A stretch of DNA of 58,249 nt, taken from contig NZ_SRIC01000019.1 in assembly GCF_004684775.1 (NCBI RefSeq), forward strand, positions 1 to 58,249, read 5' to 3'. Origin of the DNA: Streptomyces sp. MZ04. GTDB lineage: Bacteria > Actinomycetota > Actinomycetes > Streptomycetales > Streptomycetaceae. How positions within the stretch are numbered: the stretch's first letter is position 1; each line of letters starts with the position of its first letter. A program made the position numbers and the translations under genes. Under the pieces are notes generated by a model, which worked only from the letters and a program-made list of their open reading frames with translations, did not search any database and had not been told where the DNA came from. Below are positions 1 through 8,511 of this stretch, piece after piece.

Positions 1-9
1 GGGAAACAT

Positions 10-26
10 CCGCCGCGAAGCGGCGG
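10..26. terminator. Hairpin downstream of hutF
   Basis: A perfect 7-bp stem (ccgccgc / gcggcgg) with a 3-nt loop lies 13 bp beyond the hutF stop codon. It is followed by no clear T-run. It probably ends or pauses the hut transcript, or separates it from a gene left of the window. Confidence 0.4.
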
Positions 27-38
27 TTCAGTCCGGAG

Positions 39-1400
39 TCAATCTCGCAGCGCCGCCACCGCCTCCGCCAACGCCCCCGGCACGTCCTCGACCAGGGTGT
101 GGGAACCGTCCCGTACGACATGACGGCCGCCCACCACCGTGTGGCGGACGTCCGCGGCGGACGCCGCGAAGACCGCCGTCTCCGCCGCCAGGCGCGGCAG
201 TGGGCCCGCCGTGCGGACCGAGTCCAGGGCCACGGTGGTGAGATCGGCCACCGCACCCGGCACGATGACCCCCGCGTCCGCCCAGCCCAGCGCCGCATGA
301 CCGTCCGCCGTCGCCGCGCGAAGCAGCGCCGCCGCCGTCCAGTGGCCCCGCGTGTGCGAGCGCAGGCGCTCGTTCAGTTCCATCGCCCTCGCCTCTTCGA
401 GGATGTCGATCACGGCGTGGCTGTCGCTGCCCAGGGAGAGGGGGCTGCCCGCCTGTTGGAGGCGGGGCGCCGGGCCGATGCCGTCCGCCAGGTCGCGCTC
501 CGTCGTCGGGCACATGCAGGTGCCCGTCGAGGAACCGCCGAGCAGTGCGATGTCCCCGTCCGTGAGGTGGGTGTTGTGGACGCCCGTCGTGCGGGGGCCC
601 AGCACCCCGTGGTCCGCAAGGAGCTGCGTCGGCGTGCGGCCGTGGACCGCCAGGCACGCTTCGTTCTCCGCCGTCTGCTCGGAGAGGTGGACGTGGAGGG
701 GGGCCCGGCGGGACGCGGACCATTCCGCCACCGTCCCCAACTGCCTTGCCGGGACCGCCCGTACGGAGTGGATCGCCGCGCCGATGCGCGCGTGGTCGCG
801 GTCCTTGAGCGCCGACGCCCGTTCCGCCCACGCCTCCGTCGTGCCGTCGGAGAAGCGGAGTTGGTGGCGGTTGGGGGGCTCGCCCCGTGACTCGGTGAGG
901 AGGCCCGACGCCACGTACGCCGTGTCGAGGAGCGTGATGCGGACACCCGCGTCCGCCGCCGCCTGGATCAGCGCCTCGCCCATCGCGTTGGGGTCGGAGT
1001 AGGCCGCGCCGCCCGGTCCGTGGTGGAGGTAGTGGAACTCGCCCACCGTCGTGATCCCGGCCAGCGCCATCTCCGCGTACACCGCCCGCGCGAGCGCGTG
1101 GTACGTCTCGGGCGTCAGGCGGTCCGCCACCGAGTACATGACCTCGCGCCACGTCCAGAACGTGCCGGAGCCGACCTGGACCGTGCCGCGCAGCGCGCGG
1201 TGGAAGGCGTGCGAGTGGGCGTTCGCGAGGCCCGGGAGCGTCAGGCCGCGCAGGACCGTCGCGCCGGGCGGGGGCGCCTCGACGTCCTTGCGGACCGCCG
1301 TGATCCGGTCGCCCGTCACCTCCACCGCCACGCCCGGCTCGACGAACGCGTCGAGCCAGGCATGCTCAAGCCAGTACGTCTCCGTCTGCTCCGTCGTCAC
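39..1400 (-). CDS. hutF: Formimidoylglutamate deiminase (amidohydrolase superfamily)
   Basis: A 453-aa cytosolic metal-dependent hydrolase expected to convert N-formimino-L-glutamate to N-formyl-L-glutamate and ammonia in histidine degradation. The metal-binding motif NAHSHAFHRALRG lies near the N-terminus, with HVHLSEQ and the GSDSHAVIDILEEAR segment further on, as in HutF. The start is GTG at 1400: the upstream gene's TGA overlaps it as GTGA, so the two are translationally coupled. It is the last gene of the minus-strand urocanase operon. Length and motifs are normal. Substrate assignment rests on family and on the neighbouring urocanase. Confidence 0.88.
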   Translation of the reverse strand: MTTEQTETYWLEHAWLDAFVEPGVAVEVTGDRITAVRKDVEAPPPGATVLRGLTLPGLANAHSHAFHRALRGTVQVGSGTFWTWREVMYSVADRLTPETYHALARAVYAEMALAGITTVGEFHYLHHGPGGAAYSDPNAMGEALIQAAADAGVRITLLDTAYVASGLLTESRGEPPNRHQLRFSDGTTEAWAERASALKDRDHARIGAAIHSVRAVPARQLGTVAEWSASRRAPLHVHLSEQTAENEACLAVHGRTPTQLLADHGVLGPRTTGVHNTHLTDGDIALLGGSSTGTCMCPTTERDLADGIGPAPRLQQAGSPLSLGSDSHAVIDILEEARAMELNERLRSHTRGHWTAAALLRAATADGHAALGWADAGVIVPGAVADLTTVALDSVRTAGPLPRLAAETAVFAASAADVRHTVVGGRHVVRDGSHTLVEDVPGALAEAVAALRD

Positions 1401-2620
1401 CTGCAAGCCAGCCCTTCCAGTACGTCGGCCAGTGCGGTCACCCCGGCCACGCAGTCGTCCTCGGCGGCGTACTCGGCCGGGGAGTGCGAGACGCCCGTGG
1501 GGTTCCGTACGAACAGCATGGCGGTCGGGATCGAGCCGGACAAAATACCCGCGTCGTGTCCCGCGCCCGTGCCGAGGACGGGGAGCGGCCGCTCCGAGCG
1601 AGCGCCCAGGATCGTGCCCAGTTCGTCGCGCAGGGCGTCCTCGAACTCGACCACCGGCGTGAAGGACTCGCGTACGACGTCGAGGTCGATGCCGTGCCGG
1701 TCCGCGTACTCGCGAGCCGCCTTCTCGACGCCCGTCACGACCGTGTCGAGGGTCGACTGGTCGGCGGCCCGCGAGTCCAGCCAGCCCCTGACCAGCGACG
1801 GGATCGCGTTGACGCCGTTCGGCTCGACCGAGATCTTGCCGAAGGTCGCCACCGCGCCCGCCAGTTCGGCCTCCCTGCGGGCCGCGAGCACCGTCTCCGC
1901 GTACGTCAGCATCGGGTCGCGGCGGTCGACCAGGCGGGTCGTGCCCGCGTGGTTGGCCTCGCCCCGGAAGTCGAAGCGCCAGCGGCCGTGCGGCCAGATG
2001 GCGGACGCGATGCCCACGGGGTCGCCCGTGAGGTCCAGGGCGCGGCCCTGCTCGACGTGCAGCTCCACGAACGCACCGATGCGGGCAAGGCGTTCGGGGT
2101 CGGGGCCGATCGTCGACGGGTCGTACCCTGCCGCCTCCATCGCCTGCGGGAGGCTGACCCCGTCGCCGTCCCGGAGTCTGTGCGCGGCCTCTACGGTCAG
2201 CTGTCCCGCGGTGAGCCGTGAGCCCACGCAGGCAAGACCGAAGCGCGCGCCCTCCTCGTCGCCGAAGTTCACGATCGCCAGGGGCCGGGTGAACGACACC
2301 CGCCTGGCGCGGAGTTCGTCCAGGGCGGCGAAGGAGGAGACCACGCCGAGCGGGCCGTCGAAGGCGCCGCCGTCCGGGACGGAGTCCAGGTGCGAGCCGG
2401 TGACGACCGCGTCGCCCCGGGCGGGGTCGCCGAGCCAGGCCCACTGGTTGCCGTTGCGGTCGACCTCGTGGTCGAGGCCGCGCGCCTCCGCCTGCGCCTG
2501 GAACCACAGGCGGCACTCGGCGTCGGCGCCGGTCCATGCGTAGCGGCGGTAGCCGCCCGAGGCGTCGCTGCGGCCGATGGGCCGCAGCGAACGCCACATG
2601 GCGTGGAACGTGTCGCTCAC
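1397..2620 (-). CDS. M20-family amidohydrolase (allantoate / N-carbamoyl-amino-acid hydrolase type)
   Basis: A 407-aa dinuclear-metal amidohydrolase of the allantoate amidohydrolase / L-carbamoylase group. Visible metal-site motifs are [19 protein letters not shown] (about residues 74-92), the DEEGARFG segment and ELHVEQG; the [11 protein letters not shown] segment fits the dimerisation/substrate domain. It starts at GTG 2620 overlapping the hutU stop by 4 nt and overlaps hutF by 4 nt, so it sits inside a three-gene hut operon. No HutG-type formylglutamate hydrolase is visible here, so this enzyme may hydrolyse N-formyl- or N-carbamoyl-L-glutamate rather than allantoate. That function is inference. 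Confidence 0.8.
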   Translation of the reverse strand: MSDTFHAMWRSLRPIGRSDASGGYRRYAWTGADAECRLWFQAQAEARGLDHEVDRNGNQWAWLGDPARGDAVVTGSHLDSVPDGGAFDGPLGVVSSFAALDELRARRVSFTRPLAIVNFGDEEGARFGLACVGSRLTAGQLTVEAAHRLRDGDGVSLPQAMEAAGYDPSTIGPDPERLARIGAFVELHVEQGRALDLTGDPVGIASAIWPHGRWRFDFRGEANHAGTTRLVDRRDPMLTYAETVLAARREAELAGAVATFGKISVEPNGVNAIPSLVRGWLDSRAADQSTLDTVVTGVEKAAREYADRHGIDLDVVRESFTPVVEFEDALRDELGTILGARSERPLPVLGTGAGHDAGILSGSIPTAMLFVRNPTGVSHSPAEYAAEDDCVAGVTALADVLEGLACR

Positions 2621-4296
2621 GCGCTGCCTTCCTCGCGCATCGGAATCCGTACGCCCTTCTCGTCCGCCACCGACTCCGCGATGTCGTAGCCCGCGTCCAC
2701 GTGCCGGATGACGCCCATGCCGGGGTCGTTCGTGAGGACGCGGCGGATCTTCTCGCCCGCGAGCTTCGTGCCGTCGGCGACCGAGACCTGGCCCGCGTGG
2801 ATGGAGCGGCCCATACCGACGCCGCCGCCGTGGTGGATGGAGACCCAGGAGGCGCCCGATGCGACGTTGACCATGGCGTTCAGGAGCGGCCAGTCGGCGA
2901 TCGCGTCGGAGCCGTCGAGCATGGCTTCCGTCTCGCGGTACGGGGATGCCACCGAGCCGCAGTCCAGGTGGTCGCGGCCGATGGCGAGGGGGGCGGCGAG
3001 GGTGCCGTTGCCGACCATGTCGTTGAACATGTCGCCCGCCTTGTCGCGCTCGCCCTGGCCCAGCCAGCAGATGCGCGCCGGGAGGCCCTGGAAGTGGACG
3101 CGCTCGCCGGCCATCTTGATCCAGCGGTGCAGGGACGCGTTCTGAACGGACTCAGCCTCCGGGAAGAGGTCGAGGATCGCCTTGTCCGTCTTGTGGATGT
3201 CGGACGCCTCGCCGGACAGCGCCGCCCAGCGGAACGGGCCTCTGCCCTCGCAGAAGAGCGGGCGGATGTAGGCGGGGACGAAGCCGGGGAAGGCGAACGC
3301 GCGGTCGTAGCCCGCCAGTTGGGCCTCGCCGCGGATCGAGTTGCCGTAGTCGAAGACCTCGGCGCCCGCGTCCATGAAGCCGACCATCGCCTCGACGTGC
3401 TTGGCCATGGACTCACGGGCGCGGGTGGTGAAGCCCGCCGGGTCCTTCGTGGCGTACGTCGCCATGTCCTCGAAGGCCACACCCGTCGGCAGATACGCCA
3501 GCGGGTCGTGGGCCGACGTCTGGTCCGTCACGATGTCGATGGGCGCGCCCTCGGCGAGCATCTGCGGAAGCAGGTCCGCCGCGTTGCCGAGCAGGCCGAT
3601 GGAGAGGGGGCGGCGGGCGTCGCGGGCCTCGACGGCCAGCTGGAGCGCGTGCCGCGGGGAGTCCGCCTGCACGTCCAGGTACTTGTGCTCGATGCGGCGC
3701 TCGATGGCGCGCGGGTCGACGTCGATACAGATCGCGACGCCGTCGTTCATCGTCACGGCGAGCGGCTGGGCGCCGCCCATGCCGCCGAGTCCGGCGGTGA
3801 GGGTGATGGTCCCCGCCAGGGTGCCGTTGAACTTCTTGGCGGCGACAGCGGCGAACGTCTCGTACGTGCCCTGGAGGATGCCCTGCGTGCCGATGTAGAT
3901 CCAGGAGCCCGCGGTCATCTGGCCGTACATGGTCAGGCCGAGCTGCTCCAGGCGGCGGAACTCCTCCCAGTTCGCCCAGTCGCCGACCAGGTTGGAGTTG
4001 GCGATGAGGACGCGCGGCGCCCACTCGTGGGTCTGCATGACGCCGACCGGGCGGCCGGACTGGACGAGCATCGTCTCGTCCTGCTTGAGGGTCCGGAGCG
4101 TACGCACCATGGCGTCGAAGGAGCGCCAGTCGCGGGCGGCCTTGCCGGTGCCGCCGTAGACGACGAGCTTGTCGGGGTGCTCGGCGACCTCGGGGTCGAG
4201 GTTGTTCTGCAGCATGCGGAGGGCGGCTTCCTGCTGCCATCCCAGGGCGCTCAGTTCCGTACCGCGCGGTGCCCGTACGGGGCGGGGTCCTGACAT
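2617..4296 (-). CDS. hutU: Urocanate hydratase
   Basis: A 559-aa NAD-dependent hydratase converting urocanate to imidazolonepropionate. Family blocks are clear: the [14 protein letters not shown] start, [32 protein letters not shown] for NAD binding, and the C-terminal block [14 protein letters not shown]. The start ATG at 4296 has a strong AGGAGG 8 nt upstream. It is the first gene of a minus-strand operon, overlapping the M20 hydrolase by ATGA. A TTGACT-N17-CAGGAT promoter-like sequence and an inverted repeat lie upstream. Length is normal. It could act on thiourocanate if the upstream lyase is ergothionase-like, but nothing in the sequence settles that. Confidence 0.93.
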   Translation of the reverse strand: MSGPRPVRAPRGTELSALGWQQEAALRMLQNNLDPEVAEHPDKLVVYGGTGKAARDWRSFDAMVRTLRTLKQDETMLVQSGRPVGVMQTHEWAPRVLIANSNLVGDWANWEEFRRLEQLGLTMYGQMTAGSWIYIGTQGILQGTYETFAAVAAKKFNGTLAGTITLTAGLGGMGGAQPLAVTMNDGVAICIDVDPRAIERRIEHKYLDVQADSPRHALQLAVEARDARRPLSIGLLGNAADLLPQMLAEGAPIDIVTDQTSAHDPLAYLPTGVAFEDMATYATKDPAGFTTRARESMAKHVEAMVGFMDAGAEVFDYGNSIRGEAQLAGYDRAFAFPGFVPAYIRPLFCEGRGPFRWAALSGEASDIHKTDKAILDLFPEAESVQNASLHRWIKMAGERVHFQGLPARICWLGQGERDKAGDMFNDMVGNGTLAAPLAIGRDHLDCGSVASPYRETEAMLDGSDAIADWPLLNAMVNVASGASWVSIHHGGGVGMGRSIHAGQVSVADGTKLAGEKIRRVLTNDPGMGVIRHVDAGYDIAESVADEKGVRIPMREEGSA

Positions 4297-4304
4297 GGCG
4301 ATTG

Positions 4305-4310
4305 CCTCCT
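4305..4310 (-). promoter_or_regulatory. Strong RBS of hutU
   Basis: AGGAGG lies 8 nt before the ATG at 4296, which fixes the hutU start. Confidence 0.7.
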
Positions 4311-4349
4311 CGCGTGAAGTGCTTCCGGTGGTGTGCCGCTGTGACCTTG

Positions 4350-4376
4350 CTATTCACATCCTGCGACGCTGAATAG
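4350..4376. promoter_or_regulatory. CTATTCA inverted repeat over the hutU promoter
   Basis: CTATTCA (4350-4356) and TGAATAG (4370-4376) form perfect 7-bp arms 13 bp apart and overlap the spacer and -10 of the candidate hutU promoter. This is a repressor-type position. The neighbouring RpiR regulator is the obvious candidate protein, by inference. Confidence 0.45.
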
Positions 4377-4386
4377 AACTAGTCAA
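4358..4386 (-). promoter_or_regulatory. Candidate hutU promoter
   Basis: On the minus strand TTGACT (4386-4381), a 17-nt spacer and CAGGAT (4363-4358) resemble a housekeeping promoter. Transcription would begin near 4350, giving a leader of about 54 nt. The TTGAC-N4-TCTATTCAG string recurs near the lyase/Opu divergent promoter at 8448. Confidence 0.45.
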
Positions 4387-4435
4387 TACATGGGTACGGC
4401 AGCGTTCTCGCGTCGCGGGTGATTGGCTGGAACGT

Positions 4436-5878
4436 ATGAGCGATCACGGCGCGGAGGCCGCACGCCTGTCCGAGGCGGGGAGCGACCCGGAATCCACCGT
4501 CCTGCTGGGGGCCGGGCCCCACGGTTCAGGGCCCGGCGCACCCCCCGGAGCCGAGTCCGCCGCCCGCCGCGACCAGGCCGTACGCGCCGCCGTCGAGCAA
4601 GGGATCGTCGGGCCCGCGTCCCCCATCGCGGGGCTCCTCGACATCACCGGCATCCGCGCGTCCGCCGCCGCCCTGCACGCCGCCTTCGACGCGGTCACGC
4701 CGGACGGCACCCCCGTCCTGCACGCCTTCGCGGTGAAGGCATCGCCCCTGGTCCCGGTCCTGCGGCTGCTGCGCGACGCGGGCATCGGCGCCGAGGTGGC
4801 GAGCCCCGGCGAGCTGGCCATCGCGCGGGCCGCCGGCGTCGCGCCCGCGCACACGGTCCTCGACTCGCCCGCCAAGACCCCGGCCGAGCTGCGCGAGGCC
4901 CTGGCGCTCGGCATCGCCGTGAACGCGGACAATCCGCAGGAGCTCGCCCGCATCGACGCGATGACCCAGTCGGCGCCCACCCGCTCCCCCGTCGGCCTGC
5001 GGGTGAACCCGCAGATCGGCGGCGGCTCCATCGGCGCCCTCTCGACGGCGACGGCGACCTCGAAGTTCGGGGTCGCGCTGCGCGACGAGGGCGCCCGCGA
5101 GTGGATCGTCCAGGCGTACCTCGACCGCCCCTGGCTGACCCGCCTGCACGCCCACTCCGGCTCGCAGGGCATGCCCCTGGAGCTGATGGTGCGGGGCGTG
5201 GCGGCGACGTACGAACTGGCCGAGGAGATCAACGAACGGGCCGGGCGGCGGCAGGTCGACACGATCGACATCGGCGGCGGACTGCCCGTCAACTTCGGTT
5301 CGGACGAGGAGAGTCCGACCCACGCGCAGTACGCGCGCCGCCTCAAGTCCCGTGTCCCGGGGCTGCTCGACGGGCGGTACGGCCTGGTCACCGAGTTCGG
5401 CCGCTCGCTGCTCGCCAAGCACGGCACGATCCTCGCCCGCGTCGAGTACGCCAAGTCGGCGGGCACCCGGCCCGTCGCGGTGACGCACGCGGGCGTCCAG
5501 GTCGCGGCGCGCACGGTGTACGCGCCCGCGTCCTGGCCGCTGCGGATCGCCGCGTACGACGCGAAGGGCCGCCCCAAGAGCGGCCCGCCGGTCGGCCAGG
5601 ACATCGCGGGCCCGGCCTGCTTCGCGGGCGACCTGCTGGCCGAGAACCGCCCCCTCCCCCTTCTCGAACAGGGCGACTACGCGGCGGCGCTCGACACCGG
5701 CGCGTACTACTTCGCGCACCACTACTCGTACAACAGCCTTGCCAGGCCCGGCATTTACGGCTTCGCGACACACGCCGACGAGGTGCGCTTCGCCGCCGTG
5801 CGGGAGCCGCAGACGCTGGACGAGATCGTGGCGGAGGCGGGCGGCGGCATCGCACGGGAGGCGCTGCGCCGTCTCTGA
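4436..5878 (+). CDS. Fold-type III PLP-dependent decarboxylase-like protein (diaminopimelate decarboxylase family)
   Basis: A 480-aa protein with the alanine-racemase/DapDC fold. The probable PLP lysine is in LHAFAVKASPL (about residues 99-109). Other family blocks are AEVASPGELAIARAAGV, HAHSGSQGM, the phosphate-binding IGGGLPVNFGSDEES, and VTEFGRSLLAKHGT. The usual C-terminal Cys-Glu-Ser-Asp substrate motif is replaced by GPACFAGDLLAE, so true diaminopimelate decarboxylation is doubtful and another diamino or D-amino substrate is possible. The N-terminal 45 residues are low-complexity. It is divergent from hutU and converges on the RpiR gene. Its link to the hut genes is only positional. Confidence 0.7.
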   Translation: MSDHGAEAARLSEAGSDPESTVLLGAGPHGSGPGAPPGAESAARRDQAVRAAVEQGIVGPASPIAGLLDITGIRASAAALHAAFDAVTPDGTPVLHAFAVKASPLVPVLRLLRDAGIGAEVASPGELAIARAAGVAPAHTVLDSPAKTPAELREALALGIAVNADNPQELARIDAMTQSAPTRSPVGLRVNPQIGGGSIGALSTATATSKFGVALRDEGAREWIVQAYLDRPWLTRLHAHSGSQGMPLELMVRGVAATYELAEEINERAGRRQVDTIDIGGGLPVNFGSDEESPTHAQYARRLKSRVPGLLDGRYGLVTEFGRSLLAKHGTILARVEYAKSAGTRPVAVTHAGVQVAARTVYAPASWPLRIAAYDAKGRPKSGPPVGQDIAGPACFAGDLLAENRPLPLLEQGDYAAALDTGAYYFAHHYSYNSLARPGIYGFATHADEVRFAAVREPQTLDEIVAEAGGGIAREALRRL

Positions 5879-5921
5879 ACCCCACGGCCCGCCGGCGGAC
5901 CGCCCCGCAGAGGTCTACATC

Positions 5922-5957
5922 CGGGCGGGCGCCCTCACTGAATCAGGCGGCCGCCCG
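5922..5957. terminator. Bidirectional hairpin between convergent genes
   Basis: Arms cgggcgggcgcc (5922-5933) and ggcggccgcccg (5946-5957) pair with one mismatch around a 12-nt loop. The element abuts the stop codon of the RpiR gene and lies 43 bp past the decarboxylase stop, so it can serve both. Confidence 0.5.
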
Positions 5958-6791
5958 CTACTCCACGAACAGCCCGCGCGCCGCCGCCCCCGTGTCGAAC
6001 TCCTCCAGGCGGGCCTGGGCGTCGGGGAGGCCGTCGCACATGGCCTCCAGGAGGACGCGGCCCAGGAGCATCGGGGCGCAGGCCGTGTCGAAGGCGAGGC
6101 CTGTGCCCACCGCCGCCGGGAGGAGGAGGTGGGAATGGGCCGCCACGGGGGCGAACGCCGAGTCGGCCACCGTCACCACCGTCAGGCCCGCCGACTGGGC
6201 GTAGGCCAGCGCGTCGAGCACCTCGCGCGGATGCCGCGGCAGGGCGAAGCAGAGCAGGGTCGAGGCCCCGGCACGTACCGCCGCGTCGATCCGGTCGGCC
6301 AGCATCGTGCCGCCCTCGTCCAGGAGGCGGACGTCCGGATGGACCTTCGACGCGAAGTACGCGAAGCCGTACGCCTGGGAGGCGGCGGCCCGCAGGCCCA
6401 GGACGGGGAGCGGGCGGGACGCGGCCAGGAGGCGGCCCGCGCGCTCCACCGGTGCCGGGTCCGCCAGGACCTCCGCCAGGTGCCGCAGGTTCGCGATCTC
6501 CGCCTCCACCGCCTGCTGGTACTCGTTGAGGGAGGACTCGCCCGCCTCCTCCGCGGGTGACAGTTCCCGCAGGTGCTTGCGCAGCGCGGGGTATCCGTCG
6601 AAGCCGAGCGCCACCGCGAAACGCGTCACCGAGGGCTGGCTCACCCCGGCAAGCTCCGCCAGTTCGACGCTGGAGAGGAAGGGGACGTCCGCCGCCCGGC
6701 GCACCATGCAGTGCGCGATGCGCCGCTGCGTGGGCGTCAGCCGGTGTCCCTCGAAGAGCACTTGCAGCCGTGCCGCAGGACTGTCACTCAT
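5958..6791 (-). CDS. RpiR-family (HTH + SIS) transcriptional regulator
   Basis: A 277-aa regulator with an N-terminal HTH_6 domain (TPTQRRIAHCMVRRAADV, then LAELAGVSQPSVTRFAVALG as recognition helix) and a C-terminal SIS domain (about residues 115-260) that normally senses a phosphosugar or other small metabolite. The ATG at 6791 overlaps the lyase stop by 4 nt (ATGA), so regulator and lyase are one transcriptional unit. It is the best candidate to bind the CTATTCA / TTGAC-GTCAA repeats in front of hutU and between the lyase and the Opu transporter. An upstream in-frame GTG would add 22 unconserved-looking residues and was not used. Confidence 0.85.
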   Translation of the reverse strand: MSDSPAARLQVLFEGHRLTPTQRRIAHCMVRRAADVPFLSSVELAELAGVSQPSVTRFAVALGFDGYPALRKHLRELSPAEEAGESSLNEYQQAVEAEIANLRHLAEVLADPAPVERAGRLLAASRPLPVLGLRAAASQAYGFAYFASKVHPDVRLLDEGGTMLADRIDAAVRAGASTLLCFALPRHPREVLDALAYAQSAGLTVVTVADSAFAPVAAHSHLLLPAAVGTGLAFDTACAPMLLGRVLLEAMCDGLPDAQARLEEFDTGAAARGLFVE

Positions 6792-8362
6792 ACCGTTCCC
6801 CTCACAACACCCTGGCCCTCGACGGCCGTTCCGCTTCCGGCCCCCAGGCCCGACCACAACTCGGTGAACCGGTCAAGGAGTCCGGCCGCCGCTGTGACAT
6901 CATCCGTCAGCGGGCGGTCGGCCAGCTCCGCGTCGAGGACCGAGTCCGCCAGTTCGAAGGCCCGCCCGACGGGCAGTTCGACGTCCAGGCGCATGTCCCG
7001 CTGGCGCAACGCCCTGATGGCCGCCACCAGTTCACAGCCCACCACCAGCCGGTACGCCTCGCACGCGCGCAGTGTCTGGCGGGCCGCCAGCGAGGCGAAG
7101 CTGGCCTGCTCCTCGACGCCTCGGGACAGGACGGCGTGGCCGAGCGACGCGGGCGCCGAGAAAGCGCGGAGGTCACCCAGGGCCGCCCCGGCCGCGTACT
7201 CGAGGATCATCACGCCCGACGACGCCGGTTCGCCGTCCGCGAGGAAGGGGCGCAGGCGGGTGAAGGCCGGTTCGTTCAGGGTCGACAGGCGGGACGTCGA
7301 GAGGCGGGCCGCCTGGGTCGTCGCCAGTCTGAAGTGGTCCAGGGACAGGGCGAGTTGGGCCAGGTAGAAGCCGCCGTGGTGGTACGCCGCCATGTCGTCC
7401 GGTGAGATCAGCGGGTTCTCCGCGGCCGCGTTGATCTCGACCGTGAGGACGTTCTCCAGCGCGTCCGCCGCGTCGTGCGCGGGGCCGTGGATCTGCGGGA
7501 CGCAGCGGAAGCCGTAGGGGTCCTGGATCCGGCCGAGCGGTGGGGTGGGGCGGTCGGGGGCGCCGAGGATCAGGCGCATGCGTTCCGCCACCGCGTACGA
7601 ACCCGCGTGGCGGCGTGCCTCGTGCACGGGCAGCGCGTACGCCTCGTACGAACCGTCGACCGCCATCAGGGAGAGCGCGGCCACCACCTGCGTCGCCGCG
7701 ATCAGGCCGCGCAGTTCGTGCAGGGCGAGCGCGGACTGGCCGAGGGTGAGGGCGTTGCTGCTGATCAGGGCCAGGGCGTCGTTGTTGTCGAGGGGCTGCG
7801 GGGCGGGGGCCGCGCCCGTTCCCTGCCAGGGGTGCTCGCCCGCAAGGGCGAGGCCCATCTGGGCGAGGGCCGCGATGTCGCCGGTGCCGACCGAGCCGAA
7901 CTCGTTCACCTTCGGGTACGCGCCCGTCTCCAGGGCCTCGCAGAGCGCCGTGACGACGGTCGGGCGCAGCCCCGCGCCGCCGGCGAGCAGCTGGTTGGCG
8001 CGGACCGCGAGCATCGCGCGGACCTCACGCGCAGGGAGCTCCTCGCCGATCGCGCCGGCGTGGCTACGCAGCAGGCGCAGGCCGTGGTCGGAGGCCGCCT
8101 CGGTCGGCACGGACTCATTCCGGTTCGCGCCCACGCCGGTGGAGCGGCCGTAGACGCGGCCCCAGGACGCGATCTCCCGCGCGGCGTTCCACGAGCTCTC
8201 CACGCGCTTCATCCCGTCCGTTCCCGGAACGGGCTTTGCGGTGGATTCGGCCAGGCGTACGACATCTGCGACCATCAGTCCGCGGCCGTCCAGGACGACG
8301 ACCGAGCCACTGTCGTCGGCCGCCCTGCCGGTCGCCGTGTCCGCGATACGAGACGACATCAC
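6788..8362 (-). CDS. Histidine/aromatic ammonia-lyase-fold protein with non-canonical MIO site
   Basis: A 524-aa member of the HAL/PAL/TAL fold. Family blocks are present: STGVGANRN near the N-terminus, QDPYGFRCVPQIHGP, INAAAENPL, and the EEQASFAS segment. The cofactor loop reads GSVGTGDIAALAQ. The Ala-Ser-Gly that cyclises to the MIO electrophile is Gly159-Thr160-Gly161 (codons at 7880-7888). The LALLNGT segment is LALISSN, losing the usual Asn position. So ordinary histidine deamination is unlikely, and a MIO-independent elimination is possible. GTG 8362 is preferred because GGAGG lies 8 nt upstream; ATG 8359 is the alternative. It is divergent from an OpuC transporter. Confidence 0.8.
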   Translation of the reverse strand: MMSSRIADTATGRAADDSGSVVVLDGRGLMVADVVRLAESTAKPVPGTDGMKRVESSWNAAREIASWGRVYGRSTGVGANRNESVPTEAASDHGLRLLRSHAGAIGEELPAREVRAMLAVRANQLLAGGAGLRPTVVTALCEALETGAYPKVNEFGSVGTGDIAALAQMGLALAGEHPWQGTGAAPAPQPLDNNDALALISSNALTLGQSALALHELRGLIAATQVVAALSLMAVDGSYEAYALPVHEARRHAGSYAVAERMRLILGAPDRPTPPLGRIQDPYGFRCVPQIHGPAHDAADALENVLTVEINAAAENPLISPDDMAAYHHGGFYLAQLALSLDHFRLATTQAARLSTSRLSTLNEPAFTRLRPFLADGEPASSGVMILEYAAGAALGDLRAFSAPASLGHAVLSRGVEEQASFASLAARQTLRACEAYRLVVGCELVAAIRALRQRDMRLDVELPVGRAFELADSVLDAELADRPLTDDVTAAAGLLDRFTELWSGLGAGSGTAVEGQGVVRGTV

Positions 8363-8447
8363 TCGCAATTCCTCCTCAACCCGGACGCTCCGTCTTGCCC
8401 TGCGATCACTCGTAACCAGCGATTTACGCCGGGGCGTGGACAAGCTA

Positions 8448-8467
8448 TTGACAATCTATTCAGTCAA
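8448..8467. promoter_or_regulatory. TTGAC-N10-GTCAA operator-like palindrome in the lyase/Opu divergent region
   Basis: TTGAC (8448-8452) and GTCAA (8463-8467) flank CTATTCA (8456-8462). The + strand string TTGAC-AA-TCTATTCAG matches the minus strand of the hutU promoter (TTGAC-N4-TCTATTCAG). It lies 45 bp before the Opu ATPase and about 85 bp before the lyase, so one regulator could control both. TTGACA at 8448-8453 is also a perfect -35 toward the Opu genes, but no convincing -10 was found. Confidence 0.45.
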
Positions 8468-8511
8468 CGAGAACTCTGCATGACGATATACAGCCGGGCA
8501 AGGGACTCCTC

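Noticed and set aside
2536..4293. Open frame antisense to hutU
   Set aside because: hutU on the minus strand has all family motifs; the plus-strand frame is low-complexity shadow sequence.
6788..8362. Naming the lyase hutH outright
   Set aside because: The MIO tripeptide is Gly-Thr-Gly and the nearby Asn region is altered, so histidine ammonia-lyase activity is not supported by sequence.
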